DNA from: Apostichopus japonicus
Lineage: Eukaryota > Echinodermata > Holothuroidea > Aspidochirotida > Stichopodidae
Length of the DNA: 64,000 nt
Direction of reading: 5' to 3'
Assembly (NCBI RefSeq): GCF_037975245.1
Contig: NC_092563.1
Span: 30,033,960 to 30,097,959, forward strand
In this document: positions 46,633-57,827 of the stretch, one piece after another
How positions within the stretch are numbered: the first letter of the stretch is position 1
Layout: every line of letters begins with the position of its first letter
Made by a program: the position numbers and the translations under genes
The notes under the pieces: generated by a model
Databases searched by the model: none
Seen by the model: only the letters and a program-made list of their open reading frames with translations
What the model was told of the DNA's origin: nothing

Positions 46633-49317
46633 ATGTCAGTGGGTCATTTATATGGAGCATGCCACCAAGAAGGTCAACCTGAAGCGCGCAATACAGTAAG
46701 TACGCCAAATTTGAAACCTTTGATGTATGCATTATTAGTTAGGCTACAGTAGCCTGGAATACGTCTGGTACTAGTAGTGATAACTCCAGTCGACATTCGT
46801 TTGGATGTGACTTGAAGTTGTACTAGATTTAGCAGACAAACGAGTGCATCCTACGGTAATCTTAACTTTAGGCCTAGAACTGGCAAGTTTTACTCATTGG
46901 CTTTCTTCGAAGTTCTAACGTTGCAAAATGTATAGGCAGATCTTTTCAGATTCAACATTAGGCCTAGCCTATCTCACCAAGATAAATATGTCCTTAATAC
47001 GATGATAGCCTTATGTGTAAAACATGATTTGATTTCTCAATAATTGATTCCCCCCCCCCCCCCTTTCAATTATTTGTTCTACAATAAAATACAATATGGA
47101 CAAATTACCCAACAAATGCAAAGATATGTAGCAGTGTTGTACACAGGACCTATAGTTCTTTATGAGATATAAAATACAATATGGACAAATTACCCTACAA
47201 ATGCAAAGATACAGTATGTAGCAGTGTTGTACACAGGACCTATAGTACTTTATGAGAGATCAAATACAATATGGACAAATTACCCCACAAATGCAAAGAT
47301 ATGTAGCAGTGTTGTACACAGGACCTATAGTACTTTATGAGAGATAAAATACAATATGGACAAATTACCCTACAAATTCAAAGATATGTAGCAGTGTTGT
47401 ACACAGGACCTATAGTACTTTATGAGAGATAAAATACAATATGGACAAATTACCCTACAAATTCAAAGATATGTAGCAGTGTTGTACACAGGACCTATAG
47501 TACTTTATGAGAGATAAAATACAATATGGACAAATTACCCTACAAATGCAAAGATATGTAGCAGTGTTGTACACAGGACCTATAGTACTTTATGAGAGAT
47601 AAAATACAATATGGACAAATTACCCTACAAATTATGCAAAGATATGTAGCAGTGTTGTACACAGGACCTATAGTACTTTATGAGAGATAAAATACAATAT
47701 GGACAAATTGCCCTAGAAATGCAAAGATATGTAGCGGTGTTGTACACAGGACCTATAGTACTTTATGAGAGATAAAATACAATATGGACAAATTACCCTA
47801 CAAATGCAAAGATATGTAGCAGTGTTGTACACAGGACCTATAGTAATTTGTGAGAGATCAAATACAATATGGACAAATTACCCTACAAATGCAAAGATAT
47901 GTAGCAGTGTTGTACACAGGACCTATAGTACTTTATGAGAGATCAAATACAATATGGACAAATTACCCTACAAATTCAAAGATAGCAGTGTTGTACACAG
48001 GACCTATAGTACTTTATGAGAGATAAAATACAATATGGACAAATTACCCTACAAATGCAAAGATATGTAGCAGTGTTGTACACAGGACCTATAGTACTTT
48101 GTGAGAGATCAAATACAATATGGACAAATTACCCTACAAATGCAAAGATATGTAGCAGTGTTGTACACAGGACCTATAGTACTTTATGAGAGATAAAATA
48201 CAATATGGACAAATTACCCTAGAAATGCAAAGATATGTAGCAGTGTTGTACACAGGACCTATAGTACTTTATGAGAGATAAAATACAATATGGACAAATT
48301 ACCCTACAAATTCAAAGATAGCAGTGTTGTACACAGGACCTATAGTACTTTATGAGAGATAAAATACAATATGGACAAATTACCCTACAAATTCAAAGAT
48401 AGCAGTGTTGTACACAGGACCTATAGTACTTTATGAGAGATAAAATACAATATGGACAAATTACCCTACAAATGCAAAGATATGTAGCAGTGTTGTACAC
48501 AGGACCTATAGTACTTTATGAGAGATAAAGTTGAGAGACTTCAAAACCTGCTACGCAAAATTTGAACATTAAATTATTACCTGACTTTGGGAAATAATGA
48601 CACATATAAGTGAGATATTTAATTAAATGTGATATTATAATAGAACTGTTCTGAAGCTATCACCATCCTTTGGTTTTTCTTTGTAACCTTTGCTGGGTCT
48701 CACATCCAAAACCAGTGTATACTTTTTAGATGTACTGTACGTGTTCATAGATTCTATTATATTGGCATGTCAATCTTCATTGTTCAAAATCTGTCTTCAA
48801 TTGTTTTATTTTCATAATAAGAATATTCATTCTTTCACTTTGTTTACCTATTAAATCATTTTTTTTTTCCGTTAAGATAATTCTCCAACAGATGCTGAGC
48901 GGATGTAGTTCAAGTCAGTGTTTGGAAACTTTCCATGGTCTCTTTCCTGAAATTAATGACATAACGGTAAATAACAAATTGTGCAATTTGCAGAATCATG
49001 TCGGTCTGTGTTAAAGTGATACATTTGACTGTACTCTGCTTGTGCAATCATTTACTTTGTCCTTTTTGCATTGTTAACTTTTGTCTGCAATTTTCATTAA
49101 GAGAAAGCAGAACTAACCATCGGAATCAAATGAATTGAAAATTGCTAGTTAAATCAATGTTTTTTTTTTCCTTCTCTCTCCTTTCTTTTAGCAGAGTGAA
49201 AATGAGACACAAACCGACAGGAGCCTACCGTTTCTTCTTTGCTCATCAAACAACCATCCAAGAGGAACTCCATCAGTAAAGATTCAAACTTTCAAACGGA
49301 AGTTGGAGCAAAGCTGA
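46633..49317 (+). CDS. Possible three-exon gene of unknown function (92 aa)
   Basis: Exons 46633-46695, 48877-48966 and 49192-49317 join in phase 0 throughout. Splice sites are good: donor GTAAGT; acceptor T9-CCGTTAAG; donor GTAAAT; acceptor CTTTCTTTTAG. The product is MSVGHLYGACHQEGQPEARNT, IILQQMLSGCSSSQCLETF..FPEINDIT, then QSENETQTDRSLPFLL to FKRKLEQS and a TGA. The third exon has a tandem TAGCAG acceptor, so a glutamine could be optional. I recognise no domain. The gene would be divergent from NAGPA, sharing its upstream region. A second frame in exon 3 (49239-49502) is also open, so the true 3' structure is uncertain and the model may be wrong. Confidence 0.3.
47083..48527. repeat. 85-bp tandem array, about 17 copies
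   Basis: Units contain AAATACAATATGGACAAATT, GCAAAGATATGTAGCAGTG and ACAGGACCTATAGTACTTT. Variants are few; some units lack ATGT in AGATATGTAGC. Low divergence implies recent amplification. It lies in intron 1 of the possible gene above. Confidence 0.95.
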
Positions 49318-49969
49318 TTCATACAATCACGCACCGTGTGAAACATTTAATTAAAAATCTGAAGTGGAAACTCCCAACTCCAAGATTCTCAAAGGTAAAC
49401 TTATGTTTGAATCTTTCATACTTACCAAACTTCCCAAAGAGGTTCATAACTTGTGATCAGACATCATATTATTGTTTAGTTGATATATATACTCTTAAGT
49501 AAATGGGTGTTTTATTATAACAGTTCCACCACTGTTTGTCTAATAGTGTCATTGAAACATGTGTGAAGAGATTTAACGGTTACCAAGTACCAGGATGAAG
49601 GGAGCATGTTGTCAGATGCAGTTCTTGCCCTGGGGTTGATTATACATTACAATTCAAAACCTAGAATCATAGCCTCACAACTAAAACCGAAAGCACTGTG
49701 TAAAATATAGTTAATTTCGTCATTTGTATATTCTCCCCTCTTAATTAATGCTAATGAAACAGCCTAGTTCAATCCCAATTAATTTGCTAGCACATCATAC
49801 AAATCATTTTGAAACCATCTACTTTGAGTACAAACAATGCAGATCTTACCAAAGAGTCTGAAGGGACTGTAAAACTAAGTACTTCAGCTGCAGAAGGAGT
49901 TGACTTTGTTATTAGAATTAAAAGCACACCCCAATACATATCATTGATGAGAATAGGTTTTATACTTCT
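49318..49969. other. Non-coding stretch with one weak open frame
   Basis: The first part belongs to the alternative frame 49239-49502 (KLIHTITHRVKHLIKNLK..), which ends in a donor-like AAAG|GTAAAC at 49393-49402. Nothing else is recognised. Confidence 0.3.
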
Positions 49970-52925
49970 GAAGCGAACTGCGGATGGCGGGGGAAATTAC
50001 CGATTTAGGGTCCTTCGCTTCAAACTCACAAGTGATAAATGAGGATGCAAGAGTGTTCTTGCGTTGAAACAACGGCTGACATTTTATTACAAACTCTACA
50101 AAAATAACTCTTACAAAATGATAATATACATATGAACAAATGGCTTAATGAACTTAAATGGCTTAATTAAAACTTGGGGAAAACCTATACTCGAATATGT
50201 AATATGCACAGAACCTATGCTCAATCTATGACTTGTTAATAACATAGCACCCGTACAATACTGAACAATAATGTATAAAGTGTATAAAGAACCATGTAAA
50301 ATGAACATAATGATATAATCTGCATATTAATAATACAACACGTTTGCCAACAGACAAGGACTTTTGGCACCTTCGTAGTGGTCAGGGCAACACATGCCAG
50401 CTGCAACCCATTATAGACATTTTCTACCTACTGTTCCTAGACAGCAGGAATTTCACCTCCTGAACCCACAAACTCTCAAGAGAATTGTCACTCTATAGCT
50501 GTCCAGAATGGCTAAGATTAAAGGACAAAGGACGATCTCTGAGACAACTCTTTTAAACAACAGTAACAAAAATGTTTAAAATACAAAATACAAATACGCT
50601 CTTTACACTGCGAGCAGTACAATACTAAAATACAGGTACAATAAATAATACACTTCACTGTCAATTACACTGAACCAAGATGACAAACATCGTTAAATAA
50701 TTTTCTGTAAACCAAAACCCAACCTAACCGGTACTGTAATACTACTGTATAAAAAGTATGCAATACTGCACAACAGCTTCTCGATAAACAATACACGCTA
50801 CTGAAGCGAACCGCGGATGGCGGGGGAAATTACCGAATTTAGGGTTCTACGCTTCAAACTCATAAGTTATCAATGAGGAGGCAAGAGTTTTCTTGCGTTG
50901 AAACAACGGCTGACGATTTATTACAAAACTCTACAAGACTCTACAAAATGATAATGAAAATATACAATTGAAGAATAAGTCATGACACATGACAATATAA
51001 AATGGCTTTGTATGATAAATGGCTTAAGGGTCTCTTTACTCTTATTAAACTATCCTTACTCGGGGAACAATCTATACTCAAAACTACGAAATACCTCTTG
51101 TACTCTTACAACGCTGTATAAAAATGTATAAATGTGTATAAAGAATAATGTAAAATGAACATTATGAAATAAACTGCATAAATAATAATAAACGTTTGCG
51201 AATTTTTTCCTCCTGAATCCACAACCTCAAGAGACTTGGCACTCCATAGCTATCCATAAAGGCTAAGATTAGAAGGACAAGCTTCTGAGACAACTCTGTA
51301 GTGACAACAGTAACAATATGTTCAAGATACAAAATACGAATACGTACACTCTTTACACTGCGAGCAGTACAATACAGGAATACAGGTACAATAAAATAAT
51401 CTCTCAAAACAACTCAACTGTCAATACAGTACAATACACTAAATAAACTTTCAATTACTTTCTGTATACTACACGTGACTGTATATAAACTCTCTGTATA
51501 TAAACTCAACCTAACCAATACTGTCACTCTACAGTATACTAAACTCCGGTACTGTCACTCTACAGTATAAAGGTACACAATACTACTAGCACCCATGTGC
51601 TTAACGATACACAACCACTGATCTACACAGTGTACACAACGCACCCTATAAACCCATAGGACCAAGGTCCAAATACACCTAACATACGTACTTTGTACAG
51701 TGAAGTACAACCTAGCCAGAGGGGCAACAATTACAACTTCGATTCGATTTATCAACAATAAGGTTACGTACGGCAGTATAAAACAATAATAGTATGTATG
51801 ACTTAATCCCTTACTATACTGGGGTCAGCTCGCTCGCGGATAACAAGACGAAAGAGACTCTTCGCTCGCGGTACAGGAGGCTCGCGGACATCGAGAATAC
51901 GGCCATGGAGACTCCGTCACGCTAGTCAGCTCGCTATGGTATACAGTACATCCGCCATCTTGGAAACCAGTGGCTTCGAGACAGAAGCCGAACCATCCAA
52001 AAACCTGAGGCATCCTGCCTCTGAGAAGGGTGACATCTCCTCACGGACTCCAGGTAGTAAGGATACAGGTAAACTCTAAGCTATTGACGACCCAAGATTA
52101 ATGAATATTGACAAATTATGAAAGGGATAACGAGGCGATGCCCCGGAGCTCTGCAGGGACGATGTTCGCCATACAACAACGTATCCAGAACTGAAGAAAC
52201 ACGTGTATACAACTAACGCTAACAAACTGGCTATTACGAACTATTACGTAATACATGCAAATACTAAACGGGTGCACACAACAAAATTTCACTTTGCTAC
52301 ACTACGAACCCGTAGGACCAAGGTCCAAAAACTCAACCTAACAAATGTACTTTATACACTAAAGTACAGCCTAGCCAAAGGGGCAACATTCAAAACTACA
52401 ATTAAATTAAATAACAAAAAGGGTACGTACAGAATTTATGACTTAATATCTTACTAAAAGTGATGTCAACTCGCTCGCAGAAAAGGAGAAGAAGACTCTA
52501 CGCTCACGGACATCGAGAACGCGGACATCGAGACTCCATCCACGCCAGCCAGTTCGCTGTATGTTGGTAATACTCGTAATAGTATATAAGATGATCCGCC
52601 ATCTTGAGAAACCAGTGGCTTCGAGCCAGAAGCCGAACCATCCAAAACCAGAGGCATCCTGCCTCTAAGAAGGGGGACATCTCCTCACAGACTCCAGGTA
52701 CAACAGATAAGAGTATCTCTGGACAATTAATGATCCAGAGTAATAAAATATGACAAAATATGAACAGGATAACGAGGCGAACCCCGGAGCTTTGCAGAGA
52801 CCCTGCTTGCCATACAACAACGTATACAGAACTGAAGAATACACGTGCAAACAATTAACGCTACAATACAGTATATTACGTAATACATGTAAATATTTAA
52901 CGGAGGCACACAACAAAATTTCACT
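49970..52925. repeat. Complex of large tandem duplications (about 830-bp and 655-bp units)
   Basis: GAAGCGAACTGCGGATGGCG at 49971 recurs as GAAGCGAACCGCGGATGGCG at 50803, followed by about 800 bp of colinear diverged sequence. TAGGACCAAGGTCC at 51656 recurs at 52311, 655 bp apart, with matching text through CTCGCTCGCGG, CATCCGCCATCTTG and ACAACAAAATTTCACTTT. The unit end (CACACAACAAAATTTCACTT) also borders duplication block A at 34393. It may be a retroelement or satellite; no coding domain was found. Confidence 0.7.
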
Positions 52926-53583
52926 TTACTACACTTCAGAGATCCAATTATTGGATAAAGTGAAACTAGGGTTTAAATTTCTTCCCAGGGATACCTTAAC
53001 GGCTGGTGAGCATTTCCATGCATTTCCAGCAAATGAAGTAATGCCTGCTCAAGTTAGGTATTAAAAAGTAACTAAATGGATGTCTGAACTCTGGAGAAAG
53101 GTACAACTGTATCAACAAAAATACTTTTAATTAGAACTGTGTGACAATTTGTAATATGTATCAAGAAACAAAACATCACATTATTCCCCTTCTACATATG
53201 CCCTGCCCTCCACACATCCTGTTTCCATCCACACATCCTGTTTACATCCACATATCTCATTTTCTGTCGAGAGATTGATTTCCATCCCCAACCCCACCAA
53301 ATCATGAGAATATATAATGTAAAAATATGGAGCAGTGGACAAAATACAACAAATACAAGATTGCGTAATAAAAAGTAACAAGATAAACATGCTACCTCTG
53401 CCATAACATACAGTTGGCTAAGCACACACCAGAACACATGGCATAATCATTTAATATACCATTATTTCCAAAGATAAAAGTTCCTAATGCAGGTGGAAAC
53501 ATACGAGCAGCCAATTACTTATCACACTTCAGAAAAGAAAAACAATTTTTGCCTGGAGCACACAAAATCGGGAGAGATTGCCT

Positions 53584-53871
53584 AAAAACCGTGAGACTAC
53601 CAGTTAAAACCCTGAGACTACCAGTTAAAACCATAAGACTACCAGTTAAAACCGTGAGACTACCAGTTAAAATCGTGAGACTACCAGTTAAAACCCTGAG
53701 ACTACCAGGTTTAACCCTGAGACTACCAGTTAAAACCGTCAGACTACCAGTTAAAACCGTGAGATTCAGACTACCAGTTAAAACCGTCAGACTACCAGTT
53801 AAAACCGTCAGACCACCAGTTAAAACCGTCAGACCACCAGTTAAAACCATGAGACCACCAGTTAAAACCGT
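53584..53871. repeat. 21-bp minisatellite, about 14 copies, block B
   Basis: Same unit as 34987-35900, contracted. Some units carry block-specific variants such as GACCACCAG for GACTACCAG. Confidence 0.95.
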
Positions 53872-55257
53872 ACAATATAATAGTACGCAATAAATGAAAT
53901 GAATAGCACCAACATGCGTAACGATAAAGACACGCTACCAACCCGTAGGACCAAGGTCCAAAAATACAACCAAACACATCAATCACAAAGTAGAAATATG
54001 AATACACTCTTTAAACGACGAGCAGTACAATACTCGACAGGTATAATAAATAATAATCAATAATCAGTACAATACAGTACAATATAATAGTACGCAATAA
54101 ATGAAATGAATAGCACCCACATGCGTAACGATAAAGACACGCTACCAACCCGTAGGACCAAGGTCCAAAAATACAACCAAACACATCAATCACAAAATAG
54201 AAATATGAATACACTCTTTAAACGACGAGCAGTACAATACTCGACAGGTATAATAAATAATAATCAATAATCAGTACAATACAGTACAATATAATAGTAC
54301 GCAATAAATGAAATGAATAGCACCCACATGCGTAACGATAAAGACACGCTACCAACCCGTAGGACCAAGGTCCAAAAATACAACCAAACACATCAATCAC
54401 AAAATAGAAATATAAATACACTCTTTAAACGACGAGCAGTACAATACTCGACAGGTATAATAAATAATAATCAATAGTAAGTACAATACAGTATATACAA
54501 TATAATAGTACGCAATAAATGAAATGAATAGCACCCACATGCGTAACGATAAAGACACGCTACCAACCCGTAGGACCAAGGTCCAAAAATACAACCAAAC
54601 ACATCAATCACAAAATAGAAATATGAATACACTCTTTAAACGACGAGCAGCACAATACTCGACAGGTATAATAAATAATAATCAATAATCAGTACAATAC
54701 AGTACAATATAATAGTACGCAATAAATGAAATGAATAGCACCAACATGCGTAACGATAAAGACACGCTACCAACCCGTAGGACCAAGGTCCAAAAATACA
54801 ACCAAACACATCAATCACAAAATAGAAATACGAATACACTCTTTAAACACCGAGCAGTTAAATACTCGACAGGTATAATAAATAATAATCAATAATCAGT
54901 ACAATATAATAGTACGCAATAAATGAAATGAATAGCACCAACATGCGTAACGATAAAGACACGCTACGAACCCGTAGGACCAAGGTCCAAAAATACAACC
55001 AAACACATCAATCACAAAATAGAAATATGAATACACTCTTTAAAAGACGAGCAGTACAATACTCGACAGGTATAATAAATAATAATCAATAATCAGTACA
55101 ATACAGTACAATATAATAGTACGCAATAAATGAAATGAATAGCACCAACATGCGTAACGATAAAGACACGCTACCAACCCGTAGGACCAAGGTCCAAAAA
55201 TACAACCAAACACATCAATCACAAAATAGAAATACGAATACACTCTTTAAACAACGA
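53872..55257. repeat. 207-bp satellite array
   Basis: About seven units, 207 bp apart (CGTAGGACCAAGG at 53944, 54151, 54358 and on). Units contain AACCCGTAGGACCAAGGTCC, AACACATCAATCACAAAATAG and CGAGCAGTACAATACTCGAC. The array continues after a transposon at 56584-56760. The unit is related to sequence at 50580-50660 and 51330-51665, so it probably arose from that larger repeat. Confidence 0.93.
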
Positions 55258-56583
55258 CAGGGGCGTATCCAGGGGGGGGGCGCAACAGGCATGCGCCCCC
55301 CCTATTGGCCGTCACCAAAAAAAAAAGTTTACCAAAAAAAAAAAAAAATTGATGACGACCTTTATGTGAGATGTCGGTGATCGCTCAACCCCCCCCCCTC
55401 CCGTATGCTTTATTTTTTGTTTGCCAAAAAAAGGTTCTGGCGAAGTTCGGCGGCATAATAGTTTTAGAAACATAGATGGTAATTGTGTTTGTATTATCAC
55501 TATAAACACTAAGTGACATGCCAGCCATACTAAACTGTGCATTTTGTGTCCATATTTACTGGAAATGTTGCTTATTATTAAGGTCGAAAAATGGATCACA
55601 TATGGCCATGGGCGGTGATCGTGGGTGGAGGGGGATATATCCCCCCATGAAAATGGGTGGAGGGGATGTAATGCACCATATCCCCCCCCCACCAAATGCC
55701 AGGGATAAGAATATTTTCATGCCTACATTTATGCATCTTCGTTAATGTACGGCTCTTTTTTAGCTTCATTTCTCGCCTACCATAAACGCAGTGCGATCTT
55801 TTCAAATAAAGCGTCTTTACAAAGCAAAAATAGTTGACTGTAGGCTTCATTGGCCCTATAACAACAAAATGTATTATTGCGCCCACGGTATTGATATAGT
55901 ACATATATGCACCCTCATAGTATTCATATAGGCCCTATAGTAGGCCTACACACGCACATGTTCCCTCGAACAGCTGAGAATCTCATGTAACCAGGGTAAT
56001 GCTTAATACACGTTTCACCTGGATGCCCTAGCAATCAGTACCTAGGAATGTAACTATGTGTAATTGTGTATTGCATGTGTATAGGCCTATAATAGCCTGC
56101 ATGAGGCCATTTTCTTCATCGAATTATATAACAGAGCTCTCGAACATTCTAACGTTGCGCCTGAAACAAGATTGACAGGGGCAATTTTCCCAAAATAACA
56201 CCCGAAATTTAAAAAAAAAGTATTTTGGATCCTGATTATGAGATATTTCGGACATGACATCCCTATTTTAAAGTTGGGTATATGCCGCTTGGAAACCTCG
56301 GGAAGTGCCGTTTCCGGCCATCTAGAGGGTTTGTTAATCCCAAAATTTTCTCGTACGCTTCGCGCCAACTCATGGTGGCGCTACGCTTAGATAGTCAACA
56401 AGGTCATATCCCCCCCCCCCACTCGGAAGTACGGATCGCCGCCCATGCATATGACACCATTTTGCATTTCAGCCCTTCTTTGAAAGCAAAAATTGTACAC
56501 CTCTCCCCTTAGACCCATCCCCCAGGACGGCGATCATTCATGCCTGGCGCCCCCCCTATTGGAAAATCCTGGATATGCCCCTG
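55258..56583. mobile_element. DNA transposon with 16-bp TIRs inserted in the 207-bp satellite
   Basis: Ends are CAGGGGCGTATCCAGG and CCTGGATATGCCCCTG (15 of 16 inverted match). AACGA flanks both sides (55253-55257, 56584-56588), a 5-bp target duplication. The satellite provides the empty site (CTTTAAACGACGAGCAG). The CAGGGG terminus resembles hAT, some groups of which make 5-bp duplications. Its 1326 bp contain no transposase that I recognise. Confidence 0.8.
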
Positions 56584-56760
56584 AACGAGCAGTACAATAC
56601 TCGACAGGTATAATAAATAATAATCAGTACAATACAGTACAATATAATAGTACGCAATAAATGAAATGAATACAGTAGCACCCACATGCGTAACGATAAA
56701 GACACGCTACGAACCCGTAGGACCAAGGTCCAAAAATACAACCAAACACATCAATCACAA
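56584..56760. repeat. Remainder of the 207-bp satellite
   Basis: Last satellite unit after the transposon, running into AACACATCAATCACAAAACAG, where homology with block A (38816) resumes. Confidence 0.9.
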
Positions 56761-57455
56761 AACAGATACACTCAGTTTGAAATACAAAATACCCATAAAT
56801 ATGTGAAAGTAAAATAAGTTAATTATACCTCAAGAGATGATTAAAATTGGAAGACATGATTTGGAATGAGTATTAAACTTTTTACACTTGACAAAATCTA
56901 TCAAAAGACTTTTCATCCTAGACTTTGAGGAAGAGTCAAGTCAGCATGCAAAAGTGTCAATTCGGGAAAGCCTCATAAAGACAACACCTTGTGGATCATC
57001 ATCATCACCATTGCTGGACTATTATTGATGATATTATTGATGATATGAGCACAGTAACAAGGGTAATAATGCTAATCGTAAAGACTTCATTTCTAAAACT
57101 GACTAGGCAGATTTAATGATATTTTATAATATCTTTCCGGTCAGTTTTGCATCATTGGTTTTACCTGTATTTTGAAATTAAATTGTTTGCAAGCCCTTGA
57201 AGACAGTAAGCAAACCAGGACAGAGCTATTCTAAGTTTGAAATTGTGCTTCTTTGTCAAAATATTTACAGAGAAAAGAGGTGTTTCCACAACCTACCAAT
57301 AAGTTCATTTTAAACACTACTTGTTTCCCACTCACAGAAAAATAAAAAAAATAAAAGAATGCATTACATGATATTCTCTTCATTTCCAGTGTAATCAGGA
57401 GGGTTGTATTCTGGTCCAAAATATCCAAGCTTGTAGTCTTGTATACTTCTTGTTT

Positions 57456-57461
57456 TTTATT
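57456..57461 (-). terminator. Candidate polyadenylation signal of NAGPA copy B
   Basis: AATAAA on the minus strand, about 120 bp after the copy B stop. Confidence 0.45.
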
Positions 57462-57579
57462 TCCTGTTGTTATTGATTTCCTATTCCATGGTTGAGAGTT
57501 GAGTTCTTGATCAATGATAAATACTCCAGATGGAGGATTGCAACAAGCTCTTGTCAGGACCTACTTCACTTGGAATCAG

Positions 57580-57827
57580 CTACAGTCCGTCTGAGCTATC
57601 TAAATTCACTATCCTCTGATAGACCCTTCTCGTTGGCTTTTCTAAGATGGTGCTAGGCTTGCAACGACAAGCACACTGGAAGCAGATTAGGATGACATTG
57701 CATACGAGGCTCACAAAGAAGAGGGCAGCAAACAGCATACAGAGTATGAAGTAGACATTCTCCTCCAGTAGAAGATACGGAACCAAACGTTGGGCTTCAA
57801 TCTTACGTCTGGCGAGACACTGGCCAG
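57580..57827 (-). CDS. NAGPA: NAGPA copy B exon 9
   Basis: 248 nt to stop TAG; membrane span and YQRI tail intact. Confidence 0.92.

Noticed and set aside
53792-55243. Repeated 67-aa frames MYSYFYFVIDVFGCIF
   Set aside because: They recur every 207 bp with the satellite unit; antisense reading of non-coding satellite.
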